A stretch of DNA of 64,000 nt from JANQRX01 sp963663975. Its GTDB lineage: Bacteria; Pseudomonadota; Alphaproteobacteria; Rhizobiales; Kaistiaceae. Positions 20,094 through 30,122 of this stretch are shown piece by piece. Both the position numbers and the translations under genes were made by a program. The notes under the pieces are model-generated. The model searched no databases. It was not told where the DNA came from and saw only the letters and a program-made list of their open reading frames with translations. The stretch's first letter is position 1. The number at the start of each line of letters is the position of its first letter. The stretch covers positions 1 to 64,000 of the forward strand of contig CAXXRA010000011.1 in the NCBI GenBank assembly GCA_963663975.2, read 5' to 3'.

Positions 20094-21403
20094 GGTTTGT
20101 CCTGCCGATTGAGGCGGATGCTGACCGAGCGGGCATGGGCGGCCAGGCCCTCCGCCTCCGCCAGGGTGACCGCCGCGCCCGACAGTTCGCCCAACTGGTC
20201 CGGCCCGAGGCGCAGGATCGAGGTCCGCTTGACAAAATCCAGCACCGACAGGCCGGAGGAGAAACGGGCCGAGCGCGCCGTCGGCAGAACGTGGTTGGAA
20301 CCAGCGACGTAATCGCCGATCGCTTCGGGTGTGTGCCGCCCGAGGAATGCTGCACCGGCGTTGCGGAGCAGCGGCAGCAGCGCCTCAGGATCGGCGACCG
20401 ACAGTTCGATGTGCTCCGGCGCGATCCGGTTGGCAAGCTCCATCGCCATCTCCAGCGAGCGAACCGTGACGATCGCGCCATGGTCGCGCCAGCTGGCGGC
20501 GGCGATCTCACCACGGGGGAGGGTGGCGAGCTGCCGGTCGACGGCTTCGGCGACCCGTACGGCGAGGTCTGGATCATCGGTGATCAGGATCGCCTGCGCC
20601 GCCGGATCATGCTCGGCCTGGGCCAGCAGATCGGCCGCCAGCCAGTCCGGATCGTTGGCCCTGTCGGCGATCACCAGAACCTCCGACGGGCCGGCGATCA
20701 GATCGATGCCGACATGGCCGAAGACCTGCCGCTTGGCTTCGGCGACATAGGCGTTGCCGGGACCGACGATCTTGACCACCGGCCGGATGGTGTCGGTGCC
20801 ATAGGCCAGCGCCGCCACCGCCTGGGCCCCGCCGACGCGGTAGATTTCGTCGATGCCGGCGAGCCGGGCGGCGGTCAGAACCGCCGGATTGAGGATCCCG
20901 TCGGGCGCCGGCACGACCATGACGATCCGCTGAACGCCGGCGACCTTGGCCGGTACGGCGTTCATCAGCACCGAGCTCGGATAGGCGGCGGTACCGCCGG
21001 GCACGTAGAGGCCGACCGCGTCGAGGGCCGTCCACCGGGTTCCCAGCTCGACGCCGTCATTGTCTCTATAGCGTTCGTCGACCGGGACCTGTCGGCGATG
21101 ATGCGCCTCGATGCGGTCACGAGCGAGCACCAGCGCCTCGGCCGTCTCGGTCGGCACCGCTTTGACCGCCTCGTCGATTTCGTCGTCGCCGACCGCCAGC
21201 TTGTCGGTGGTGAGTTCGGCCCAGTCGAAACGCCGGGTCAACTCCACCAGCGCGGTGTCGCCGCGTGTGCGCACATCGGCGATGATGGCTCTCACCGTGT
21301 CGCCGACATCTGCCCCGGTCGCGCCGCGGGCGTCGAGCAGCGCATCGAAACGCGCTGCGAAATCCGGGTCGAGATGGGAGAGTCTTGCCGCCACGTCGTT
21401 CAA
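20090..21403 (-). CDS. hisD: histidinol dehydrogenase
   Basis: 437 residues, normal length. Last two steps of histidine synthesis: NAD-dependent oxidation of L-histidinol to histidine via the aldehyde. Visible landmarks: IAGPSEVLVIAD, AQAEHDPAAQAILIT (zinc-binding Gln/His region) and APEHIEL with the catalytic Glu-His. Cytoplasmic homodimer. Followed by UPF0262 with 4-bp overlap. No other his gene is in the window. Confidence 0.97.
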   Translation of the reverse strand: MNDVAARLSHLDPDFAARFDALLDARGATGADVGDTVRAIIADVRTRGDTALVELTRRFDWAELTTDKLAVGDDEIDEAVKAVPTETAEALVLARDRIEAHHRRQVPVDERYRDNDGVELGTRWTALDAVGLYVPGGTAAYPSSVLMNAVPAKVAGVQRIVMVVPAPDGILNPAVLTAARLAGIDEIYRVGGAQAVAALAYGTDTIRPVVKIVGPGNAYVAEAKRQVFGHVGIDLIAGPSEVLVIADRANDPDWLAADLLAQAEHDPAAQAILITDDPDLAVRVAEAVDRQLATLPRGEIAAASWRDHGAIVTVRSLEMAMELANRIAPEHIELSVADPEALLPLLRNAGAAFLGRHTPEAIGDYVAGSNHVLPTARSARFSSGLSVLDFVKRTSILRLGPDQLGELSGAAVTLAEAEGLAAHARSVSIRLNRQDKP

Positions 21404-21540
21404 CCGCTAGCGGATCAACGGAGACATTTGAGCCCAAGCAAGTTTGTCGGTGAATGGGATGTAAAGCATTCCAATGTCTCGATAATCTGATCCATCAGGA
21501 AAAAGCTCCGGTGGATCGAAACTATGGGTCGAAACGGCTC

Positions 21541-22008
21541 TTAAGCGGCGGTGTCGGCGTCGTCATCGGCCAGTTCGTGACCAGGCTTGTGCTCGGTCGA
21601 CCAAGCCGCGCCGAGGTCGGTCAGCCGGGTCTCGATGCACTCCACGTCGAGCTGCACGCCGCCGCCGCCGGCGAAGGTCAGTTCAACCTGCCCGTCGGGG
21701 GCATCGGTCGGCGAAAAGCGGACCGCCAGCAGCTCCAGCACGGCCTCGGGCCGGTCGCGGTCGATGCGGCTGGTTCTGACCGCGCGGACGCGGTCGAACA
21801 CCAGCGCCGCACGGCGCCGTTCGAATTCGTTGCGGCGGCCGCCGGTGCCCTCCCAGTTGAAACGGTTCATGGCGATGGCGAACCGGTTCTCGGCGGGCAG
21901 GTAGACCATGTCGCCGACCTTCAGCACCGCATCCTGGACGTGGGCCGAGATCACGGCAAGGTCCTCCTCGTCGATCGCTGCAAGTTTCAGTTGATCGCTG
22001 TCGGTCAT
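21541..22008 (-). CDS. DUF2948 family protein
   Basis: 155 residues from the ATG at 22008, which matches the family start (DQLKLAAIDEEDLAVISAHV QDAVLKVGDM). NRFNWEG and RRAALVFDRV are the conserved core. Function unknown. The murA-DUF2948-hisD order is a recurring alphaproteobacterial arrangement, here split by IS481 and a MITE between this gene and murA. Confidence 0.88.
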   Translation of the reverse strand: MTDSDQLKLAAIDEEDLAVISAHVQDAVLKVGDMVYLPAENRFAIAMNRFNWEGTGGRRNEFERRRAALVFDRVRAVRTSRIDRDRPEAVLELLAVRFSPTDAPDGQVELTFAGGGGVQLDVECIETRLTDLGAAWSTEHKPGHELADDDADTAA

Positions 22009-22109
22009 GGCTGATGTCGTGGTTTCAGGACATAAGGAAATTCCGGGCCACAGGTAATACCCCAAATCGTGCTGTACAAGCCGGCGCGTCACACCCCGGC
22101 GCGGCTAGA

Positions 22110-23144
22110 TGTGAATTTTCAACGTTGTCCATTCGGTCCTGTCGAAGCTGATGTCAGCCAACGTCGTGATTCTCCGGAGGACCGAATGGACGTTCACCAG
22201 AATGCCCATCTTACGCCGAAAGGTCGAGAGGCCATGGTTCGCGCCGTCATGGATGAGGCCATGACGAAGGCTCAGGCCGCACGCCGTTTCAACGGCCAAG
22301 ACCGTCGCCAAGTGGTTGGGCCGGTTTCGCGCGGAGGGCATTGCCGGGCTTGCCGACCGGTCCTCCAGGCCCCATTCCTCGCCAAGCCAAACGCCTTGGG
22401 CCACCGGCGAAGCGGTCGAGGTCTTGCGCCGGGCTCGTTGCACGCAGGACCACATCGCCCAGGAACTCGGCCTCAGCCGGGCGACCGTCAGCCGTATTCT
22501 CAAGCGGCGTGGCCTCAGCCTGTTGTCCGCCCTCGAGCCCAACCAGCCACGCCCGCGCTATGAGCGCGAAACGCCAGGCGAAATCATCCATATGGACATC
22601 AAGAAGCTCGGTCGCTTCAATCGTGTCGGCCATCGCATCATACCGGCGATCGCAGGCGCCAGAGCAACCAGCGCCATAACGGCACCGCGCCCGGTTGGGA
22701 GTATGTCCACGTCGCCATCGACGACCATTCCCGCATCGGCTTTGCCGACATCTTCCCGAACGAGAAAAAGGAAAGCGCCGTGGCCTTCCTCGAAGCCGCC
22801 GTAACCTACTTTGCCACCCTCGGCGTTACCATCACCCGCGTCATGACCGACAATGGATCATGCTACAGATCCAAGGCCTTCCGCGATGCCTGCCGAAGGC
22901 TCACCATCAAGCATATCCGCACCAAACCCTACACGCCTCAGACCAACGGCAAGGCCGAACGCTTCATCCAGACAATGTTGCGAGAATGGGCCTACGCAAC
23001 CGAATTCCACAACTCAGACCAGCGAAAAGCAGATCTGCCGAAATGGCAGCACCGCTACAACTGGCATCGACCCCATGCCAGCCTCAATCGACAAACACCA
23101 TCAGCCGACTCGCCTGAACCGGGACAACCTGTTGAAGCTTCACA
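22110..23144 (+). mobile_element. IS481-family insertion sequence
   Basis: 1035 bp. Ends TGTGAATTTTCAACGTTGTC and the complement of GGACAACCTGTTGAAGCTTC-ACA; flanked by a 6-bp target duplication GCTAGA (22104-22109, 23145-23150). The target was the TA-containing left boundary of the adjacent MITE, so the IS arrived after it. Confidence 0.85.
22186..23144 (+). pseudogene. IS481-family transposase, frameshifted
   Basis: ATG at 22186 with GGAGG upstream. The N-terminal helix-turn-helix (VRAVMDEAMTKAQAARRFN) is separated by a shift near 22290 from AKWLGRFRAEGIAGLADRSS and EIIHMDIKKLGRF. A second shift near 22640 precedes HVAIDDHSRIGFADIFPN, RVMTDNGSCYRS and TPQTNGKAERFIQT, which carry the DDE residues. 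All parts of the enzyme are present but in three frames, so it is inactive unless there are sequencing errors. Confidence 0.82.
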
Positions 23145-23148
23145 GCTA

Positions 23149-23337
23149 GAGCCCTTTCGACCAACTCTGAGTCAATTCTGTTTCTAGATTGGTTCGGTGT
23201 TGGGCGCCCGCCAATCGGAAACCCAAAGGGACGGAGCGATTTTGCGCCAATTCCTGCGCCAAGTCTCTCGACCGTATCCAGATACGATCATCGAACCTTG
23301 ACTTGATCTTGTCACAAAATCGCTCCGACAGAATGGC

Positions 23338-23359
<22 letters not shown>
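23149..23359. mobile_element. MITE-like element, about 210 bp
   Basis: Inverted ends GAGCCCTTTCGACCAACTCT and its complement. No coding capacity. The right end lies inside the 3' end of murA and supplies its last codons and stop. Shares its interior (GCGCCAATTCCTGCGC, CTCTCGACCGTATCCAGATA) with the 18439-18849 element. Confidence 0.75.
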
Positions 23360-24645
<1,286 letters not shown>

Positions 24646-24760
24646 TCTTTTTTCAGCGCCCCTGGTGTGGTGCCGGGCGGGCGGAGACCCCAAGCCCGGT
24701 ATCGGCAAGCGCGCCGGTCTAGCCCACCAATGCGGCCAACTCAAGAAACCTCGCGCACCC

Positions 24761-24940
24761 TCATGTCCGGCTTGTCGATGGCTCGCGCGCACCGGTGGCC
24801 GGCGTGTCGCCCGAGCCGCCCGGGTCTTGCGGTTTGGAGGCCTGCTTGCGACGGCGCAGATTGGCCCGCAGCGCCCGCGCCAGGCGCTGCTCGCGGTCCG
24901 CGCCGGGCTTGGGCCGGGTCTGGGGTGGCCGGTCCTTCAT
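24761..24940 (-). CDS. small basic protein found beside murA
   Basis: 59 residues, MKDRPPQTRPKPGADREQRL, then ARALRANLRRRKQ and a Pro/Ser-rich tail. The LRxNLRRRK core occurs in short conserved proteins of alphaproteobacteria; function unknown. ATG at 24940, stop TGA at 24761. Upstream of murA on the same strand. Confidence 0.65.
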   Translation of the reverse strand: MKDRPPQTRPKPGADREQRLARALRANLRRRKQASKPQDPGGSGDTPATGAREPSTSRT

Positions 24941-25038
24941 CAGGCCTCATCCATAGCCCAGGCGAGGCCCCGGCGGGAAGGTCGCATGGCCGCTTGAACG
25001 GGGCGGGCGGTGCGGCACTTAGGCTGCCCGGGCGCGCG

Positions 25039-25056
25039 GCCGCCGTAGCTCAGTGG
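25039..25056 (+). pseudogene. 5' fragment of tRNA-Thr
   Basis: GCCGCCGTAGCTCAGTGG is the acceptor 5' strand and D-arm start of a tRNA-Thr. The rest is missing; the stop of the phosphate transporter begins two bases later. Compare the longer truncated copy at 28313. Confidence 0.5.
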
Positions 25057-25057
25057 C

Positions 25058-26107
25058 TTACATCACAACTTGATTGAACACGTTCTGCAGGAAGAACAGG
25101 CCGAAGAAGCAGATGACACCGGCAATGACCGGCGTGATGGTCCACCCGATAACGATGTTGCCCAGAACCCGCCAGCGGATCCCGGCAATTCCCTTCAGAA
25201 TGGCGATGCCGACGACGGAACCGACGACGGCTTGCGAACTGGAGACGGGAACCAGCGGTATCGTCGGCAGGCCGTTGCAGGCGAGCCACGCCTCCAGCCC
25301 CCGCGAAGCGAACAGGAACAGCACGATCGAATGGGACAGAACCGCCGCGAGCGCCGCAATCGGCGAGATTCTCCCTAGTTCGTCGCCCACGGTCATCATC
25401 ACTTTACGCGAATAGGTGGCGATACCCACGGCGATCGCCAGACCGCCCAGTAAAAAAAGCTGCGCTGCCGGGGACAGCACAAACAGATCACCGACGGCGA
25501 GGGCCGCGAAGGGTTCGGCCGGAATGAAAACACCGACGACATTGGCGATGTTGTTGGCGCCGAGCGCGTAGGCGCCGAAAGCCCCGGCCAGAACGAGGCC
25601 GAGCCGGGTATAGGCATCGGTGCGCAGCAGGTGAATGTCCGCTCGGGCGATGATCAAGGTCAGCGCCTTGTAGATGACAATGGCTATGCCGGCGGCCAGA
25701 ACCGGACAGATGAACCAGGTCGCGACGATCGTCGTCAGCGTCGTGGTATCGGTGGGAGAGGAGGAAAAGAAGTTCCATCCGATAATGGCGCCGACAATGG
25801 CCTGGGTGGTCGAAACCGGAAGTCCGGCCTTGGTCATCGCATAGACGGCGAGAGCCGCCGACAGTGCCGTCATGAACGCGCCCGGCAGGGCGGTGATGGC
25901 ACCGAGCCTGCCGAGCGTGTCCGATGTGCCGGCGCCGGACAGGACCGCCCCCAATATGACGAAGAGGGAAGCGACGACGGCCGCAGTGCCCCAGCTCACC
26001 ATACGGGTGCCGACGGCCGTGCCGAAGACATTGGCGGCGTCATTGGCGCCCAGCGCCCAACCGAGAAACAGGCCGCTGGTCAGAAAAACTATGACGCTTG
26101 GGTCCAT
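25058..26107 (-). CDS. pit: low-affinity inorganic phosphate transporter, PiT family
   Basis: 349 residues, strongly hydrophobic with about ten membrane segments. The two PiT signatures are present: GANDAANVFGTAVG near the N-terminus and GANNIANVVGVF near residue 170. It imports phosphate (usually as a metal-phosphate complex) with protons or sodium. ATG at 26107 chosen because upstream codons lie in MITE sequence. The partner DUF47 gene lies upstream, separated by the 26122-26287 insertion. The stop touches the tRNA-Thr fragment. Confidence 0.93.
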   Translation of the reverse strand: MDPSVIVFLTSGLFLGWALGANDAANVFGTAVGTRMVSWGTAAVVASLFVILGAVLSGAGTSDTLGRLGAITALPGAFMTALSAALAVYAMTKAGLPVSTTQAIVGAIIGWNFFSSSPTDTTTLTTIVATWFICPVLAAGIAIVIYKALTLIIARADIHLLRTDAYTRLGLVLAGAFGAYALGANNIANVVGVFIPAEPFAALAVGDLFVLSPAAQLFLLGGLAIAVGIATYSRKVMMTVGDELGRISPIAALAAVLSHSIVLFLFASRGLEAWLACNGLPTIPLVPVSSSQAVVGSVVGIAILKGIAGIRWRVLGNIVIGWTITPVIAGVICFFGLFFLQNVFNQVVM

Positions 26108-26121
26108 GCCGAACGGCTCGA

Positions 26122-26287
26122 GAGCCCTTTCAACCAACTCGGGGTCAATTCTGTTTCACGATTGGCGAGGCGAACCAGCGTCGAAACGATCGACGGGCGA
26201 TGCCTCGGCACCGAAGGCCTCATGTTAGCCTCGCTCGACGATCACCGGTTCAGGCTCTCACCGGAACAACCTGATCGGATTCCACAA
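26122..26287. mobile_element. chimeric MITE/IS481-end insertion between DUF47 and pit
   Basis: Left end GAGCCCTTTCAACCAACTC is the MITE terminus; the right end (ACCGGAACAACCTGATCGGA TTCCACAACTAG) resembles a diverged IS481 right end. No coding capacity. It splits what is normally a tight DUF47-pit operon. Confidence 0.5.
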
Positions 26288-26941
26288 CTAGACGGTCCGC
26301 TTGATGGCATAGATGGCGAGGCGGTCGGCGACATCCTCGGCCCAATCGGCGACATTGTCGATATGCTCGACGAAGTAGCGAAGATGGTTCTTCAGCGCCA
26401 GATCCAAGTCGGCGGCGAAAATCTTCTTCTTCAGCTTTGTGCTGATCTTGTCGGCCTCCTTCTCGAACAGCATCACCTTATGGTTATGGTCGCCAACCGC
26501 ATAAGGGGCCCGGTAAAATGCCCGCGCGGCGAGAACCAGCGCGTCGACCGCGTCGCAAACCCGGTTGGTGAGCTGTCGGTAGTCCGGTTTGAACTCTTCC
26601 GGGATGTCGGGATGTTCGATATCAAAGGCCCACAGCGCGCCTTCGATAAGACCCATGATCCGGTCCAGCGTCTCGATAAGGCCGAGAACGTCGCCTCGTG
26701 AATCCGGGATCAGCGTGTAGGTGTAGAGCGCCTTTTCGATGTCGCGTCTCAGGGCATCGGCTTCGCTCTCCATGGTATTGACGGCGGCCAGCTTTTCGCT
26801 GAACTCGCCGTTGGCGCCCTGTTTGAGATAGATCCTGACCGCCAGCTTGAACAGAACGGCCGACTCCGAGATTTTGTCCAGGAACTCGTCGATCTGGTTC
26901 TCCAGGTCCTTGGTACGGCCGAAAAGGCTCAATTTGGCCAT
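26288..26941 (-). CDS. DUF47 / PhoU-like phosphate transport regulator
   Basis: 217 residues, all helical, MAKLSLFGRTKDLENQIDEF start, KEADKISTKLKKKIF near residue 170. DUF47 proteins are PhoU relatives encoded with PiT transporters and modulate phosphate uptake. The ATG at 26941 is where family similarity begins. Stop TAG at 26288 adjoins the insertion that separates it from pit. Confidence 0.9.
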   Translation of the reverse strand: MAKLSLFGRTKDLENQIDEFLDKISESAVLFKLAVRIYLKQGANGEFSEKLAAVNTMESEADALRRDIEKALYTYTLIPDSRGDVLGLIETLDRIMGLIEGALWAFDIEHPDIPEEFKPDYRQLTNRVCDAVDALVLAARAFYRAPYAVGDHNHKVMLFEKEADKISTKLKKKIFAADLDLALKNHLRYFVEHIDNVADWAEDVADRLAIYAIKRTV

Positions 26942-27301
26942 TGCTGAACGTCCTGTCGTTGTTGTCTCGCCAGCGGCAGCGCGGGCAACCGTAGCTGAGC
27001 AGCCCCAGCTTACCTCCATGCGGGGGGTCTGACGACAGCCGCGCCGAGGGTGAAGATCATGAAGCCGGCGCCGGATCAAGCGATGATCGACTTCATCGAC
27101 TGACGACGGCTCGGCATCGAGGTGGCAAGGCAACTCTAGTCTCAAGGCCTATCGTCAGTGCCCATACTCCGCGCCGGAAGCGGGTAACTGCCCCACGAAT
27201 TTCAACGAGGGCCGCCAATGGCGTCCCGGGATTGTAGTTCAGCCCTCGTCTGGAGCGCCGCCTGCACGTCGGAACTTCGCCTACTCGCATTCGACAAAGA
27301 A

Positions 27302-27400
27302 GGCCGCAACGTCGCCAACTGACCCCATGGACCGGAGGAAAGGGAATCCCTGCAGCACCGGACCCGGCACTGGGCCTTGTTCATGCGTCAGCGCACCACA
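27302..27400. repeat. imperfect direct repeat, left copy
   Basis: GGCCGCAACGT ... GGAAAGGGAATCC ... CACCGGACCCGGCACT ... GTTCATGCGTCAGCGCACCA, repeated with small indels at 28150-28216. The two copies bracket the IS3 remnant. The rest of 26942-27302 has no gene I can support. Confidence 0.5.
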
Positions 27401-27402
27401 GG

Positions 27403-28074
27403 TCGGGATGTAGGTAATATCAGCGACCCAGAGCTGGTCTGGCGCGTCGGCGTAGAGTTCCGATCGACCAGATCGCACGCCGGCCACCCTCTCGTCCCGG
27501 AAGGTCGTGCGGGCGGCTTTACGGCGACTAACACCGGCAATACCGGTCGCTTTCATCAGGCGCTCGATCCGCTTGCGGCCCACCTGGACGCCTTCATCGA
27601 CAAGTTCAGCGTGGATACGCGGCGCTCCATAGGTTGCTCGGGAGTCCGCATGGATCGGATCCGGTCCGTGCCGCGCGGCGATGGAGCGGGCAGACGGCGA
27701 CTTCCAAATAGTAGCCAGTACGCCCTGCTCATGGTCTGGGAAGCTTTTCGAAGCCATCCGACATCGGCTGAGCAAACCAGGCCGCGGTGCCAGATATCTC
27801 TCTCCTCAGGCGGTCCCGGCGAAGAGCGGAGTTCGTCGCGCTCCTCGCTCGTCAAGCCGTAAGCGGCGGCCAGACGGTCGGCCTGCTTGACCCAGCCATG
27901 GATCGTCGCGGCACACGGCTCGAATTCTCTGGCCAGGTCTTCAATGCTGCGCCCGGTACGGGCCAGGGCAACAATCTGGTCCCTGAAATCCGCAGGGTAC
28001 GGCGTTCTCGTTCTCGGCATGATGACACTCTCCTCTCAAGATCAAAAAGTGTCCATCAAACCGGGGGAACTCCA
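27403..28074 (-). pseudogene. IS3-family element remnant (OrfA and start of OrfB)
   Basis: OrfA begins at 28020 (MPRTRTPYPADFRDQIVALA, EDLAREFEPCAATIHGWVKQ). It shifts frame after about 80 residues. OrfB is represented by ATYGAPRIHAELVDEGVQVG, RKRIERLMKATGIAGVSRRK and DQLWVADITYIPT, then stops dead at 27403. The outer end at about 28050-28074 carries the IS3 terminus TGTCCATCAAACCGGGGGAA. The catalytic core and the other end are lost. Confidence 0.8.
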
Positions 28075-28149
28075 TCGAGGTGCAAGGCAAGGTCGCCGGA
28101 AGCGGGTCGTCCCCGCACGTCGAGCGCCGCCTCACGCGGTCGCTACCAC

Positions 28150-28216
28150 GGCCGCAACGTGACCAGGAAAGGGAATCCACCGGACCCGGCACTCGTTCAT
28201 GCGTCAGCGCACCACA
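28150..28216. repeat. imperfect direct repeat, right copy
   Basis: Right-hand partner of 27302-27400; shorter by several small deletions. Confidence 0.5.
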
Positions 28217-28312
28217 TAGCAATGCGATCCGCGCCCACATGCCCGAGCCCTTTTTGGGGGGATTGGGCGCCTTGCACTTCCAAACCCTTTACTAAGCTTT
28301 TCCGCCATCCAG

Positions 28313-28374
<62 letters not shown>

Positions 28375-28455
28375 TGCACCTGTCCGTGGTCAGGTAATTT
28401 GGAACCAAATGGGGACCTGACTTAAGAGGTGCTTCTGGCCATCTGGTTGATCATG

Positions 28456-29436
28456 CTACGCGGCGGTTTTGCGGTATTGCAAGCGCCGGTGTTCGATGGT
28501 CTGCCGTTTGATCCTTTCTCTTTTCAGCAGGATGGTTGGGCCGCGCCCGAAGTAGACGTCGGCCGGCGTGAGATTGCCGAGGCTCTCGTGGTAGCGGTGG
28601 TGGTTGTAGTGGCCGACAAAGGCTTCGATCTGCGCTTCAAGATCGCCAGGCAGATAGTAGTTCTCCAACAGGATGCGGTTCTTCAACGTCTGATGCCAGC
28701 GCTCGATCTTGCCCTGGGTCTGCGGATGATAGGGGGCGCCGCGAATGTGCTCCATGTCGCGGTCGTCGAGCCATTCGGCCAGATCGCCGGCGATGTAGCT
28801 GGAGCCGTTGTCGGACAGGAGCCGTGGCTTGTGAACGACGGTTGCCCGATCGCAACCTGACGCCTTGAGCGCCAGTTCCAGCGTATCGGTGACGTCCTCG
28901 GCCTTCATCGTCGTGCACAGCTTCCAGGCAATGATGTAGCGGGAGAAGTCGTCCAGCACGGTGGAGAGGTAAAACCAGCCCCAGCCGATGACCTTGAGGT
29001 AAGTGAAGTCGGTCTGCCAGAGCTGGTTCGGCGCGGTGGTCTTGTTTTTGAACTCGTCGGCCGCTTTCACGACGATAAAAGCCGGGCTGGTGATCAGATC
29101 GTGGGCCTTGAGCAGGCGATAAACCGAGGATTCCGATACAAAGTAGCCCTCAGTATCGGTGAACCGCACGGCCAATTCTCGCGGCGACAGATCGGTCTCC
29201 TTCAGCGCCAGCTGCACAATCTGGCCTCGCACCTCATCGGGGATGCGGTTCCAGACCCGACCAGGCCGCGAGCGGCGGTCCTCCAGGGCTTCCGGTCCGC
29301 CGGTCAGATAGCGATCGTACCAGCGATAAAACGAGGTGCGGGGGATGCCCAACTGCGCCAGCGTACGCCTGGCCGGCAGATGGGACAGCTCAACCAGCCG
29401 GATGATCTCCAGCTTCTCTGATGGTGGATACCTCAT
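28456..29436 (-). CDS. IS3-family transposase OrfB (rve integrase core)
   Basis: 326 residues. N-terminal helix-turn-helix region SHLPARRTLAQLGIPRTSFY, then the rve core with DDE: Asp in QTDFTYLKV, Asp in LLSDNGSSY, Glu in TQGKIERWHQT. Overlaps orfA by 4 bp (ATGA); in IS3 elements the fusion is made by programmed frameshift or re-initiation. Appears intact. Confidence 0.92.
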   Translation of the reverse strand: MRYPPSEKLEIIRLVELSHLPARRTLAQLGIPRTSFYRWYDRYLTGGPEALEDRRSRPGRVWNRIPDEVRGQIVQLALKETDLSPRELAVRFTDTEGYFVSESSVYRLLKAHDLITSPAFIVVKAADEFKNKTTAPNQLWQTDFTYLKVIGWGWFYLSTVLDDFSRYIIAWKLCTTMKAEDVTDTLELALKASGCDRATVVHKPRLLSDNGSSYIAGDLAEWLDDRDMEHIRGAPYHPQTQGKIERWHQTLKNRILLENYYLPGDLEAQIEAFVGHYNHHRYHESLGNLTPADVYFGRGPTILLKRERIKRQTIEHRRLQYRKTAA

Positions 29437-29807
29437 GCCTCGTCGTCCCCATCCGCGATCATGCTTTTTTTGAGCAGACGGTTGTCCAGCGTCAGATCGG
29501 CCACCGCCTCCTTCAAGGCCAGAGCTTCACTGCGAAGCTGCTTGACCTCGTCGGAGGTCGCCTCACGGGCGGCGTCACCCGCCAGGCGCTTCTTGCCGGC
29601 CTCCAGGAAGTCCTTCGACCAACGGTAATAGAGGTTCTGGTTGATCCCCTCACGGCGACACAGTTCGGCGATGCTGTCCTCGCCGCGCAGCCCTTCCAGA
29701 ACAATCCGGATCTTCTCTTCAGCGCCATAATGCCGGCGTGTCGCCCGGCGGATGTCCTTCACGACCTTCTCGGCCGATGCTTTCTGGCGAATGGTATTCC
29801 GTCTCAT
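29433..29807 (-). CDS. IS3-family transposase OrfA
   Basis: 124 residues. Helix-turn-helix (HYGAEEKIRIVLEGLRGEDS, IAELCRREGINQNLYYRW) followed by a leucine-zipper-like stretch (EVKQLRSEALALKEAVADL). Binds the IS ends. Intact. Confidence 0.9.
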   Translation of the reverse strand: MRRNTIRQKASAEKVVKDIRRATRRHYGAEEKIRIVLEGLRGEDSIAELCRREGINQNLYYRWSKDFLEAGKKRLAGDAAREATSDEVKQLRSEALALKEAVADLTLDNRLLKKSMIADGDDEA

Positions 29808-30122
29808 CGTTAATCCCTCTCGGGTTATGATGAGCCTGAAACACTCTCTTATTCAATCATCCCATTCGGTCCCAGGGGCGCCGACGCCGGACAGTTTCAC
29901 ATATTGGCTGCCCTTGGGATCGGCGTGGCAAGGGTCTGTTGCAGCTCTCCGTGAATAGAAATCCCAAGGCGTCGCGGCTTGGAAGATCATTTTGCCAATC
30001 AATGCGATTTCGCGGAAATACTCTTCATCGACACGCCAAAACCGCTTGCGTTAGAACCAGGTTCTCATATCTGACATCGGAGGCGATCACGAGTGCCGAT
30101 GTCGTCTGACAGGAGACCAGCC

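Larger units (their letters stand above)
28400..29874 (-). mobile_element. complete IS3-family insertion sequence
   Basis: About 1475 bp, with matching ends TGGAACCAAATGGG (left) and the complement TGGGACCGAATGGG (right). Contains overlapping orfA and orfB on the minus strand. I see no target duplication, so the flanks have been rearranged or the boundaries are off by a few bases. Confidence 0.75.
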
